From positions 10,172,216-10,236,215 of the forward strand of contig NC_085056.1 in the NCBI RefSeq assembly GCF_963662255.1: a stretch of DNA of 64,000 nt, written 5' to 3'. Source of the stretch: Cinclus cinclus (Eukaryota > Chordata > Aves > Passeriformes > Cinclidae). The notes beneath the pieces were generated by a model that saw nothing but the letters and a program-made list of their open reading frames with translations, had not been told where the DNA came from and ran no database searches. Every line of letters starts with the position of its first letter. Position 1 is the first letter of the stretch. The translations under genes were made by a program, and so were the position numbers. Positions 51,565 through 63,640 of this stretch are shown piece after piece.

Positions 51565-51728
51565 TAGATGTTCTTATTATTCACATAAACGTCTAAGCCT
51601 TTTTGAATCCTACTAAGCTCTTGGCTTTAATAATATATTGTGGCAATGAGTTCCACATGTAAATTTGGTAGTATATAAAAATGCAGTTCAGTGTAGATTT
51701 GCTGCCTTTAATTTCACTGAGCACTTTT
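51565..51728 (-). mobile_element. Ancient L3/CR1-type LINE fragment
   Basis: The plus strand reads 'aatcctactaagctcttgg', 'tgtggcaatgagttccac', then 'gatttgctgcctttaattt' and 'actgagcac', in the order of the reversed 3' region of old L3/CR1-like LINEs of vertebrates. The element is therefore on the minus strand. It is clearly diverged, lacks any coding part and is inactive. The exact subfamily needs a repeat library. Confidence 0.7.
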
Positions 51729-54189
51729 TTCAAAGGTTTGAGCTTTTAAAAACCCAAACCTTCAGAAGGCACACAAAGCAACAATAATTACTTTAATATG
51801 TTTCATTATTTATTTTTCTTCTTGCTTTAAAGTCACAAAACAAGGAAGTTCACAGGGTCTACAGGCCATCGTAAGACAGACTCTTATTCTCTTACAACAC
51901 ATCTGGGCCGATAATGTCACTTCAGAGAGACGCCTCCTCTCATATCCCAGTCCTGCAGAGTTTAGCAGAGAGTTTCTGCCTTAGCTCTGCCTGTTTTGTT
52001 GATTATTAAATTTAAGTTTCAGCCTGGACTGTAGAAAGCAGCATACTTCAAAGAATTGTTGGTTTGCATAAGCGTCCACATGTTTGGACTCTTACCAAAC
52101 ATATGGGATTTTCTGAATCTCCTTTGCCCATAAAATGAGATGGACATCTTGAGCAATTAGATTTTTCCTCTGAAATTCTTGATACCATCAAGTCAAAATC
52201 TTTAGGTAAATGTGAAGAAAGATTAGTTTAAAAGTGGTGTTATTTACTCGACAGCTAATTTGAAAGTGTTATTTAATTGCTTGACTGCCTTTACAGGTTA
52301 ACTACATCTTTAGTGGCAAGGATATGACCTGTCATATTTTATTTTTGTATCATTTGGATGTTGAACTAATGTATGTGAATCTGAAAATGAGTCCTTTGGC
52401 AAGAATTTCTTAAGAGCTATTGCGGCCAGAAATCCCTCCTGGCATGAACCAAATCAACATTTCCTAAGTATGTTCTAGGCAGAGCTGGGCTCTCTGATGT
52501 GGTACAGGCTTCTGACCTTCCAAACAAGGCTCTGCTTCCACAGGTTTCCACACTCCAGATGGCAATAAAACCTGGGGTGAAACTCTGCCTCCATAGTTTA
52601 ATGGGAACATTCATACTGCCTTCTAATTTCTCTGTGGTACCTATGAAAGCATTTAGAAAATCCCACAGTGTCCCAAAACTTCTGTAGATGCCTGTTCTTG
52701 TGTGGCAGCACCAGCTGGAAGGGATCTGGCAGATGTGCTGTGGTTGGCAGTTTGGTTGCACTTGTACCTGAGATGGATGCTCCTGTCATCATCCCCATGC
52801 TCCAACTCTTAACTGCACATGCTGGAAAACTGCAGCACAGGAACAGAAGTATGGGTTAGAAAGAAGCTTCAAACACTTGAAAAGCAACCCTAATAATCCA
52901 CAGGACTATGAGTGCTCTGTTATTAGAGACAAGGACACAACTGAAGTGGGAAGAAGGAGCGTAGAATGAGTTAGGGTCCCTCATACTAAACCAAGGATGT
53001 TAGTTTATCTGAAAAAAACAAACCTGTACATTAGATTAGAATGAATTGTTGTGTGGCTTGTTTGCTGAACTTGCTAGGCTGTAAATGAGTACTGGAGGGA
53101 CTGCTTATCATTTGCATGGTTTTGAAAAGCAAAAAGGATGAGATTAATAGACATCTTTGCACAAACTGTTGTATTAATTAGAAAATTTACAAAGCAAGTC
53201 AGCCCTTTTCCCTAGTTTTTCCTGGTTTTGCAGTGAATGGTGGTTATTAAAAGAGAGAAAGGAAAAACAATGACTGGTCTGCTTTGTGAAGGACAGTCTC
53301 TGAACTTGCCCTTAAAGCTCAAAGCATGCAAGGGTACAAGTGTTCCAAAGAGCTCAGCATCCTTCCATGTTTGCTCCTTGTGCTTGCACTACTTGGGTTC
53401 TCTCCCTCTGAAATACAAGAGCGACTCACAGGGGACCACAGAGCTGCTCTTTGGCCCCAGAGGTTTGCAGCTGGAGTGGCACAGAGACAGCATGAGAGGG
53501 GAGGTGAGGAAAATGAAACTGTACTGGTCAGGCTAAAAAGCTGGAGTAATTGTTCTCTTCCTGTTGGCATTTTGACAAATCACTTGACAAAAATCTTTGT
53601 TTCGTCAAACAAAGTGTGTCTTTTTATTTCCTTTCCTTTAAATCTCATCTTATGTTAGAACTGCTCTTCAGCTGAAGCACAGTCCTGTGCTGGAGAGGAT
53701 AGATAGGGCAGCAGGCTGGACATTGCCACTAGAATGTAGGTAAATGAGAAAACACTTGCTTCTCTTTTTAGGGGCTGGCAGCTTTGAAAACTGGCTTTCA
53801 TGTGAATATCAGAAACTTTATTGCCTTGACTTGGGTGACCTCATCTACTAGAATGAAGTCATTCATTGAGCCAAGAAAGACAAACCTTCGTTCCAGAGAA
53901 TTAATCAAGTCCATCAAGTGCTCGGCTTACATCTTATCTCCAGCCAGTGAGAGAGCAAGCAGTTAAAAACTTGACAGCCACCAGATAGCCTCCTGTTCTT
54001 CATGTTATGCTAACATCAAAAAGCAGCAAAGAGGCTTCCAAAAGCTCAAACTTGCTACTGGATAAGCACAGCTTGACATAATTTCTGACTTGGGGATTAC
54101 ATTGTTTCAAATCAAGGTATTTCTTAGAGAACAAAAACATGGCATTCCAGTGAACTTTAGCTTTTTTTAAAAAAAAACTATTAACTCTG
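51729..54189. other. Noncoding DNA, no gene seen
   Basis: A G+C-richer patch at about 52430-52850 is open on both strands (114 codons on the minus strand) without a recognisable product. A second patch at about 53330-53560 behaves the same way. The rest is AT-rich. Confidence 0.5.
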
Positions 54190-54640
54190 CCAGATAGGAA
54201 TGCTGAGCACATAATTGCTCACCCTGCCTTTTCATCCCAAGCTATCGCAGAACCCATAAACATTCCAATTAGGCAGCCAATTAAAATGAGAAAGAGCCCT
54301 CCTGAATTATACAGCAGTTGGAGGCTGTTCTGCCTTTCTAGTTGTCAGCCAGTGAAAGGTTTTTATTGCATTTGAACTGAAGGAGGTGAAAGAATTAAGT
54401 GAAACAGTGATGTTTGAAAGGCCCATGTGAAGGGGCAGTGCAGTGATAATAGTTCTCAGCACTAGTGACAGGGAGCCATTAGTAAGCTATGAAAAGCTTT
54501 GTTATGCTAAGAGGTGGACATTATAAAAGGTAGAAGAAAGCAGTTACTTATAAATAAAAAAGCCCCTTAATTTTGCTATTTTATTACTTTTATGGCATGA
54601 ACTGTATAATTTCAAAATCTGCTTATTTCACATGATGTGG
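54190..54640. promoter_or_regulatory. Candidate conserved noncoding element with TEAD- and MEF2-like sites
   Basis: Repeat-free DNA with TAAACATTCCAATTAGG at about 54257-54273, which overlaps forkhead-, TEAD- (ACATTCCA) and homeodomain-type cores. CCAATTAAAAT follows near 54278 and an AT-rich MEF2-like TTATAAATAA near 54549. It has no open frame of note. Site names rest on textbook consensus sequences; function and conservation are inferred. Confidence 0.32.
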
Positions 54641-56819
54641 GATTTTTTAAGGGGTTATTTTTCAGCTCAGCTAATGCTGGTGCAAAATTTTTTCAGAGTA
54701 AATTATTTTCTGCCAAAATGGCATCCATTAAGGTATCAAAGAGTGATGGTATGACACACAGATCCAAAAGGCAAAGGGAAAAGCTAAATATTTTGGATGC
54801 TGGATTGAAAACATGCCATTTTGCAAAGGCTGATTATAGCATAAAACTTCCTCTTTCTTATTCTCCATGAGGAGGCATGGAATCTTACTCATTCTCTTTT
54901 TGAACCATAAAAGTCGTCCTTGCTGTGCTGGCTTATGCCCTTGATTGTACTGTTAATTAACATGAAAATTAATAGTGTGAATTTACCAGGAAACTTATCT
55001 TTTCTGAAGCCCAGCCCACACCAAATCATGGAGAAAGAGCTGGATTTTCCTAATACCACTTTGCTGTGTTAATATGCCTCTTTCTCCCCTTATTCTTCAC
55101 CTGTTACTGCTTTTGGCAAGGTCTTTCTCTCCATTAGCAGGACCATCGTGGTTGTTTAAGGAGAAATTGAGCAGAGGGGATAGGGGGTAGTACTTGGACA
55201 GATCCTTCCTCTGCTTCAGATGTGTTTGAACAGAGCTGCCCCAGACTGAATAATTTCTATTTTCCTTAGGGAAGGAACAACTTATTCTATATTCTTCTGT
55301 ATTTGAATGTTCTTATGTTGCTTGGCCTCAAACAGTATTCCCTTGTCTGTAAAATGTCTGTTTAGTGGTAGATTATATCCATTTATACCATTGATACACC
55401 TCTCCCTTGACCTTTTTTTTTTCAATGTGGAATAGTTTCCATGTCCTGTGTTTCCTTTTTCAGTCAAGCTTCAGCTCTCTGACCCCTCTACTTCTCCTCC
55501 TCTCCACATTTGTGTCATCTCCTGTTCCTTCTTGCATTGCCTGCCTCCATTGCTTCCAAGTCCCTATATTTTCTGTTCTCACCATCAGTATTTACTATTC
55601 AGCCTACATTTTGTCTACATAGACGGATTGCCTACATAGAGGGATGTGTGCTGGAGCTGTTGTCTGAGCAGAGCTCAGTTGGGTTTGTTGCCTCCTTCTC
55701 ACCCTTTCTGTTCTCCATTTGTCACCACTCTGCCACAAATGGGTTTGTTGGTTCACCATTACTTCTCAGCAAATGCACTTGTCCAGTGCTTCCAGAGCTG
55801 TCTGACCAGAGGGATTCACAGCCCTGGGGCAGGAAGGACACTGCTTTTGTATCCTGGAGAGAGAGAAGTAGCAGCAATGACATCAAAGACAGAGACTGGG
55901 TAGGAACTACAGCCATGAAACTATGAAATACATCCATCCTACAGCTTCTCCATAGGCAGAATATTTATTGTTAGAAATACGATTTCTGTCAGCTTGGGAA
56001 GTGTGACGTTTTCTTGTAGAGACAACTCTGTATGTTGAAAGAGCATAAAAAGCAGGAGTCATTCTGTGCATAACATGTCCTAAAGCTTATATGTAAGTGT
56101 TTTCCCATTTGGATTTGTACATGCATCTCATCAAAGCAGGGCACGAGGAAGCTGGATGATGTTTTATAGTCTCTGTGGTGCAGAAGGTCAGACTAGGTCT
56201 AACATTCCCTTATGGCATGTGCGTCTGTGCAAGACATTTAGTTCCCATGCTCAAACATGGCAGCATTCCTTTCCCTGTATTTCCCTCTCGTCAAGTTGCC
56301 ATGTGCACAACAGTATGGCCAGGAGGATGGTTGGGCTCTGCAAAAGCTGCATGTGTTGCTCTCTGAGGAAGCTTTTACTGCAAGAGAGAATAAAGATAGG
56401 CTTATTTGGGTTGTTTCTGAAAGCTTACTCCTCAGCCACCTCATTAATTTCTAGAAATTGATTTCTAGTTTGACCCATAGCTCCTGGAAGGTAATAGAAA
56501 AGCTTCTGGGCCTTCAGTGGATCTGGTGAATATGCAGCCACAGCTTTGTTTCTTTGTCCCTGCTTCGTGTTCAGTGGAGAGTGTTCACAGGATTTCCATG
56601 GGTAGATGGAAGAGTATCTGTGTGCAGGCACTGCCCGCTGTCACTGTGAGAAGGGAGGTGGTGAGTGGTGTAGCTGTGTATGTTCCACACTGCTCCTGAT
56701 GAAGTGGCGGGGTACAGCAGAGATGCAGAATCTGGACTTTACTTAAAATAGAAGCTTTGGATTTCAGGAGCACCTTACCTTTGTATAAGGACAGCACAAC
56801 ACTATTTTCAGTTTTTAGA
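54641..56819. other. Noncoding DNA, no gene seen
   Basis: A pyrimidine-rich patch at about 55480-55570 and a mixed patch at about 55640-56700 carry overlapping frames of up to 138 codons (55510-55926) in several phases. None is recognisable. No repeat was named. Confidence 0.5.
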
Positions 56820-57720
56820 AAGTACTCAAATACAGATTGACAGAATCTCCTGCATTAAAAATGGAATGTTTCTCATGCAAGACCCAGACTAAGGAATGTT
56901 TTGTAGACCAATATTACCAAGATGACCACCACTGTGGCTGGAGACAACAGCCAACTTCGCAACCACCAGGAGAGAGAATCATGGTGAAAAGAGACCATGT
57001 GGTTAAAAAAGATGGTGGTAGAAGGTACCCAGATCTGGAAGGCTGAAAAATTATATTGTTAGTTTTGAGATGTAAAATAAGTTTAATCCAAGAAAAATGC
57101 CGAGTACTTTTTCACTAGGTAGGAAACACAGTGACTGGCAGCTGTATGTGAAGCTTCAGACAAAAGGACAAATCCTGCTTGAGCTAGTCAACAGTGAAGA
57201 AGAAATTGGCTTATAGTGTTGACATGAGCTTCTAACATGTTATCAAAACAGAGTATTCCTGGCAGTAATCAGATACTTCTGCTACTAATGGACAAGCAGG
57301 AGAGGAATTTTACCAGACAAATGGTAACCTGGAATGTAGTTGTAAATTAAGGGAAACAGGAGGGATAAAACAAAGATGAGAATGACCATGCAATAATGAT
57401 ACCAAAGACTGAGGCTGTGCAAGGTGACAGTGTCAAATCAGGAGCACAGCTTTCTCTGGCTCCTGCTTCAAGGACAAATAGAAGGTGAACAAAGAAATGA
57501 CCAGTGCTGAGGAGCAGCTTCCCCTAATAGAAAATAATAGGTAGCGACAGCAGCAGAAAAGTTGATTCCTCAGAACTTCCCACACAGGCAGGGAATGGGA
57601 CTCGGAAAATGACTATGTGAGACAGTCTCTGGACCTCTACATTGTGGCACTTGATAAACTAATTTTGTAAAAATTCTGAAAAAGGTTGGTGAGTGTTGCT
57701 AGAAGAAAAAAAATCAAGAA
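56820..57720. other. Purine-rich block of unknown origin
   Basis: For about 900 bp the plus strand is visibly rich in A and G, unlike its neighbours, with many AGAA/GACA words and few long T runs. This strand bias is common in decayed retroelement or mRNA-derived DNA, but no protein frame or family is recognisable. The single 69-codon frame at 56837-57046 means nothing to me. Confidence 0.35.
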
Positions 57721-57954
57721 GGAAAATATTTGAGGAGCTGTGTTTTAATTACAGAGCTGTGGACATGCTGCATACATGTAACTTTAAATATTTTCTGATT
57801 TTTGGGCAAAATTGTTCAAATATATTTCAGTAGTTAATTGCATCCAAATTTAAAATTTACCTTTTTCTCTGAAATTAATTTTTAATGGCATGAAACATGG
57901 AAAATCTTGATTATTTTGACTATTTAGCCTTGCTTGCTTCTTAATCCTCTAAAT
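57721..57954. other. AT-rich noncoding DNA
   Basis: Nothing recognisable; composition returns to AT-rich after the purine-rich block. Confidence 0.5.
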
Positions 57955-58110
57955 TTACTGCAGAGATAATGGGCAGCAGGGATGACATCATGCATATACA
58001 GCTGGCTTTTTAAGTGCCAGGGCCAGAGGAACCACTTATAGTAATTAGGAAATCCTTAAACAAGTGTTTGTGAAGTATTGGCTAACCCTCACTGTTTGCT
58101 TTTTTCTGGC
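57955..58110. promoter_or_regulatory. Candidate conserved noncoding element with CRE-like site
   Basis: TGACATCA at 57983-57990 is followed by ATGCATA, with TAATTAGG near 58040, in repeat-free DNA. The same CRE-like octamer occurs in the candidate at 13181-13560. Appearance only. Confidence 0.25.
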
Positions 58111-60499
58111 ACCACACTAGAAAGGTTTGACCTTGAATAATTATCTGCTTACTCACTTTCTATCTTTTTCCAGTTACTGGAGCACACAGGCTACTGGTTG
58201 ATTCCTTTATTCTGGTGTGATATTTTGAAATATAAATAAAATAAAAAGGCCACACTCTGTCTTAGTCAAATAAGGAGGTGACTGATGTACTGTACTGAGC
58301 AGGCCCTAAGGAATATTTCAGAAGGATCAAAGATAAATCGAGTAATATTTGATAAGCTTTCTATAATATTGTGTAAATTACCAGTGTTTTCATATGCTGT
58401 ACTTCAAATCTTCTTCCCATTAATTTTCACTCTTTCTATCTTGTCATTAATTAGGAATCTTCCTACAGTATGTTTAGATATATTTTGACCTTAATTATCA
58501 TCACCCACTTTTTAGTGTTTTCAGTTCAAGACCCAGGAAAAATTGAACAGCTCAAAGAGAATTGTAAGCCACTTGTGAATATTCTGTTCAGCTAACTAAA
58601 AAGAAGGTAGTCTAAAGCTAGGGGGGCAAAGTGTTAAACATAGCATCTTTTGTCTGATTCAGTCAAGTTTCAAACTTGTCATTTACACATTTTAAATTCA
58701 TCTCCTTATTCAGTCTGCATAGCACTCAGACTGTGGACCAGTGGATGCAGAAACCCTTGTTCACTAGTGCAGTGAGGCACTACACCAATTGGTCAAAGTC
58801 ATTCTTCTCAGAATTATATTAAATCACATAAGAGATACTTTTTTTTATCAGAAAGGTTATCATATTTTTATGTGGGATGCAAAAATACATTTGAACATAG
58901 GTATAGGGGAAAATTCAAATGAAAACAAAACCAAAAAAAAAAAAAAAAAATCCAGACCAAAAAATGTGTGGATGAGCATTCCTTTGCAGTGAATAACATT
59001 TGTATTCTCTCATCACTGAATGCTAATCTTTTAGGCTAAAATCTATGGTGGTATCCTCATAGAAAAGAGAATGTCATTATTTTTCTAATAAATTTAACTT
59101 TAAAATAAACCCTTTGCTTTCTTTCTGACTTGTTTTTAATTGCCGCTCTACCTCCCATGCTACTAAATGAATGCTTATGGTTGTCATTTTTCATAAAAAA
59201 CCCTTATCTTTTAGCCAAATTAAACTGTGTCACATGCGATATCTTTAAAGGTCTTTCATCTGCTGTATTATATCTAAGAAGCAGCACCACTGTCAAAAAA
59301 ATCAACTAATTAAGAATGCAATGCTGAGACATCACCTTAGAGGCAGTGTCTTTTAGGAACAATGCTGCCAACAGAAGGGTCAAGGAAGATGACACCAGCT
59401 GCTGTCTGTGTGCTGGGGCTCTCACAGAGCCCTGCACACCTCTGGTAGCTGTTCCACAGTCTCTGCAATGACTCCATGGCCTTTGGAAACACTAGCAGGA
59501 TTAAAACTCTACAGCTTCCCCTCCTGAACTGCCAGTTTCTGCTCCTGGAAATGTGTGAGATGTTGTTGTAGTTCTTGTGTACACAATTATAGATGACAGC
59601 CCTGCATTACTGGGAAGATGAAGTGGCACATATACTGTGAGGTTCCTAAGGAGACTTGCAGTAAGTTTGGAGAGACACTGCTATGTTTCCTTGTCTGATC
59701 TGATTACTCAGTCCAGTGGAAGGTGAGCTTGAACTGTTCTGAATTATACTTTGTCAAATCTCAAGACTGACAAAGTGAATCTGACTTACATATGAAAAAT
59801 GGATAAACCCATGCTTTATCCCTAATGGCAGTTCTTTCTCCAGTGCTGACCGTAAGTTCCACTTACTTTGGTTTAGAACAGTTGTAATGTAGCTGAAAAC
59901 AATTTTTAACACATTAAACTGTTTAAAATAGAGCCAGTTCTGTCTCAAAAAAAAAGGCCTTGCCTCATCAAAGAACAAGAAAAACCATGTTTCACGCAAA
60001 TGTAGTTAAAGGGAATGTCGGTAGCACAATCTGAAACTTGCTAACCTTGGGCAATAGCTTGCCAGAGAGGAGATGCAGGTGTGGTGTGGAAAACTGCTGT
60101 TGGATGTGGGAGACCAGCTGGGAAAAACTCTCCTGCTGTCTGAGGTGATGGTGGAAAGTTCTCAAATACAAATCCCTAAATCCCAGGACATTTCACAATT
60201 TTCATGTAGCTTTCTAGGTGAAATTAATTAAAATTTTAAGGTCTCTGAATTGCTAAATCTGTGGGTGCATTTATGAATGTGTCTTAGTTTGGAAATTAAA
60301 CCCTTCAGTAAATGGTATCTGTTTTTTTTTTTCTGCTGCTTCTATTTAATATATTACTGAATTTATTTTTATCATTATCTAGTTCTGGGTTTTGTGTTTT
60401 GCACAAAAACAACCTTAGCAAACGGTACTCAGCTTGGGATTTTCTAAAGATTGCAATGCTCCTGTGTGAACCCCAAGCAAACAATTCTTCTGGCAGATA
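58111..60499. other. Noncoding DNA, no gene seen
   Basis: Contains an 18-A run (separate entry). A mixed patch at about 59330-59640 has no useful open frame. The remaining DNA is AT-rich. Confidence 0.55.
58933..58950. repeat. Poly-A run of 18
   Basis: Eighteen uninterrupted A, preceded by short A-rich words broken by C. No retroposon body or flanking duplication was recognised. Confidence 0.85.
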
Positions 60500-60719
60500 A
60501 TAGCCTAATTAGAAAATAAAGATTATTTCAATTAAAAGTGAAGTCAATCTATTTCTGAGTTTTAAATTGCTGTTTCATAATGTACATCACAACACATAAC
60601 AGCGGGGACAGGAAATGAGTAATACTTTATCCAATTTAATTTATATCAGTGCAAGCTTAACCTTGATGCCTTGGCCATAATTCAAGTGGAGTTAACACCC
60701 TTATTTATCCCAAATTGCA
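60500..60719. promoter_or_regulatory. Candidate conserved noncoding element
   Basis: Begins with the palindromic homeodomain-type site CTAATTAG (60505-60512) and continues as repeat-free AT-rich DNA with TTAATTTAT and GATTATTTCAATTA words. It has no open frame of note and directly abuts a G+C-rich block with AP-1-like sites. Confidence 0.28.
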
Positions 60720-61060
60720 GTGAGCTGCTGGGCAGCACGCCCTGCGCTCCGGGGACACTGAGTCAGGGCTCTGAGAGCCAGCCCTGAGTCACATCCCTGC
60801 TCCCAGGACACCCAGGACCCCTCGCTGAACAGCCCCAGCCCTGCACATCCCAGCCTGCGCCTCTGCCGGCATCATCCCTCCTCAGCCCCTTGTGCTGTCT
60901 CTTTTTATAGGTGCTGGGAGGTGCCACTTGGGGCTTTGCAGTTCTAGCTCTGGTCATCCTCTTCCCCAGGAGAGCTTGTGGTGCCTCTTCCAGCTGCCTG
61001 GAAGTAGAGAAAATCAAAATTGCTCTTTGGAGGGTTTTTGATGCAGGCTCAGGGACCTGA
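60720..61060. other. G+C-rich block with paired AP-1-like sites
   Basis: Composition changes abruptly at about 60720. TGAGTCA occurs at 60759-60765 and 60785-60791, 26 bp apart, and the bases between can pair (CAGGGCT with AGCCCTG). TGAGTCA is the classical AP-1 consensus. A 101-codon minus-strand frame (60763-61068) is not recognisable. The block may be a regulatory island or an unrecognised repeat fragment. Confidence 0.42.
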
Positions 61061-61406
61061 CTCAACATTAAAAAGGCTCGAGTGTTTGCCAGAATGTTAA
61101 TGTAAGTAATTGGAATAGCTCCTAAATGGCTTCAAAGTGCAAATATTTTTAATTACTCGTTGTAAAAATATAATGTACCAAAGGTAAATGGTGCAGAAGT
61201 ACGATGTTGTGCATAGAAACTCAAGTTCTTTAAACAGGATCGTTGCTCTGCCCAGAGCAAGCTCATCCCAGGAAGCAGCAGTAGCTTTCAGGCTTCTCAG
61301 AGTCCATGACAGTTTCAGTGCTGAAAAGAGCAGCTGTCCAGATTGTTTTCGTTTGGTTGTTTTTCTGTCTTTTTCTCACAAGATCGTGAACAAATTGTCT
61401 TTTTAG
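61061..61406. other. Noncoding DNA, no gene seen
   Basis: AT-rich, then a mixed patch near 61220-61340. A 72-codon frame there is not recognisable. Confidence 0.5.
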
Positions 61407-61432
61407 ATCAATCAATCAATCAATCAATCAAT
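61407..61432. repeat. (ATCA)n microsatellite
   Basis: About six and a half perfect ATCA units. Confidence 0.93.
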
Positions 61433-63459
61433 TTTAACAACAATGGGACCCCTCTTGCCATCTCCCTGATGCATTGAAGGCACACACATGCTCAGACATG
61501 GGTGCCAGTGTGATGGTAGAGGGTGCTCAGGGCTGGAATGGTTTCCTTTGGGATGTGGGTTAAATCCAGTGATGAAATTTTATTTGGTCACGAGGCTCTG
61601 CAGTCTAATTGCATTGCTAGGTTAAGTTTATATCTCTTAATCTTAGGTTTGCTTTGTTCCTTCAGAGAAGGAAGGAGTATATAAGAAGAGGAAATTAAAA
61701 ATAATTTCAGTAGAATAGTATGCATAAATTGCAGTTTATGCTTTGTGATCTCACTAGATACTAGCTGCCACCTGTACATGCTTAAATATGGTGTATTTCT
61801 TAAACCCTCAGCCTCAAATATTCTCTTACTTGCATTGAAATGTTCTTGTGCTGAATTTATCAGCTTATTAAGCAGTTGTGTGTATTTATCTTATTTTGAG
61901 GTTATTTAACCATAAGCATGTGTGCACAAACACCCCCTCCCCATATTGTGTGCTACTGGGAGTGAGCAATTGCTCCTTTTTATGGATGAACGGGTGCTGG
62001 ATGTTTGAGGAAGTCTGGATTTCTCTGTCATCCAGCTGCATGTTCTTTTAAATTGCTCCGTGCAGCTCCAGCAAAGTGATCCTAGGGCAGACTCGAGGCT
62101 GAGCTTGATGGCTTTGACTTGCTGACAGCACCTGGCACGTCTCTCCCTCTACCCACACCCTGCGAGGAGGAGACACGTGTTGAGATGTGGGGGGGCTCTG
62201 TGTGCAGAGGGCTGAGCTCTGTGCCAAGAACCACTGTAACCTGCCGTAAATTACAGCATCCCTGAAATTACTCTAATTTGTGCCAGGGTGCATCAGCTGT
62301 GTAAGAGCTCTGTGCATCCACAGCCTCGCTCCCTCCACCTCCCTGCGCCCGTGGCCCTGCTCTGGTTGCAGGCAGAACGTTCACCTTCCTACAAACACAT
62401 CTCCTACAGACTGTCCCCCTTCTGCTGCTGCTTTCTGTGCTCATCTCCTGCAGTTACAGCAGAAGCTGCTGGTTGAGTTGTGTTTTTACATGGAAGGCCT
62501 ACAACAGAGTACGACTACACAGAAAGCATCTTAAGTTTGAGCATCCTTCTTTTAATCAATAACCCCGAGTCATTTGAAACTAGGGTGCAAGAAATGATCT
62601 ATCAGATGCCTTTGCCTTTTCCACCATCTGAGGAGAGCATCGGGCCATCCACGAGGGTGTAGGAATTGTCAGGTGGCCCTGCAGCGAGGAACCCACTGGC
62701 CAAGGGCTGGAACTCCTTTTTGGCCTTGTTTAATTTTTCCTTTCCACGAGATGAAATTATTTTGTCTTTAAAGAGTTATCCTCTCCTGATTTTTGTGTTA
62801 GGTGTTTGTTTTTATTGGTCCCTTGCCCCCTTTTATTCTATAAATTATGGATGGTATTGAAGAGCAAGTAGCTTTAGTAGCCTTGCTGCTGTTTGCCTTC
62901 GCAGTCCCCAGCCAGTCCCAGCTGCAGGCTGCTCCTCACCTGGGTCCCAGCACCTAGGACATCCCTGACATTTATTTCGCATTCCAAATTCCAAAGCATT
63001 TTATACCTCTAGATATTTTCATAAATTTCCATAAAATACACCAGGCAAAACACCTAAAGTGTTGTTCCTTGAGAAATTATTTTGCATTTGGTTTATCCTC
63101 TAAAAAAGACCTTTTCCTCCACATCCGTACGGTATCATTGATACAATGTACATCACATCCCTCATATTAATACTCTGATCAATCACTGCTGACAATACAG
63201 TGTCTTTGTGAGAGAGGCTGTAGGACAAATGTTTTAGCTTGTGAGAAGAAAATTGTTAGCCTTTGAATAGAGAAGAGCGTGGGGGAAGGATTAATAGCCT
63301 ACTTTGATGGATTAGAATGTAGGGAAATTGCTCAATATTAATATGAAAATGTTTGTGAATTGGCTGTGTGGGGCTGTCAATGGAAAATGAGGGGCAGTGA
63401 TTATGTCTCCAAGGCCTTATCAGTTCAGACTTGACTCTCACCAAAGACTTTCACACAAA
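61433..63459. other. Noncoding DNA, no gene seen
   Basis: A G+C-richer stretch runs from about 62040 to 62480 and again near 62630-62960, with overlapping short frames of up to 84 codons and no recognisable product. The phrase 'gccgtaaattacagc' near 62243 may be a trace of an old repeat. The rest is AT-rich. Confidence 0.5.
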
Positions 63460-63640
63460 AGACTGATGAGAGCACTAGAAAATAGCTGAATAAGAACCAC
63501 TACAATAAGCGAGCCATTCAGCCACCAGTGTCACAATGTCAGGTTTTGTGCCCTTTATGTAATATTGTACATCTTTATATTAACATATCTGAATATGGAT
63601 TTGTAATAAAAGAGGCAAATGAAACTACCTGCTAGACATT
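63460..63640. promoter_or_regulatory. Candidate conserved noncoding element
   Basis: Repeat-free DNA without a useful open frame and with an enhancer-like texture. No single site stands out, so confidence is low. Confidence 0.2.

Noticed and set aside
52707..52730. 'accagctggaagggatctgg' resembling the CR1 phrase 'agctggaagggacc'
   Set aside because: The similarity stops at the phrase itself and the surrounding bases do not continue as CR1.
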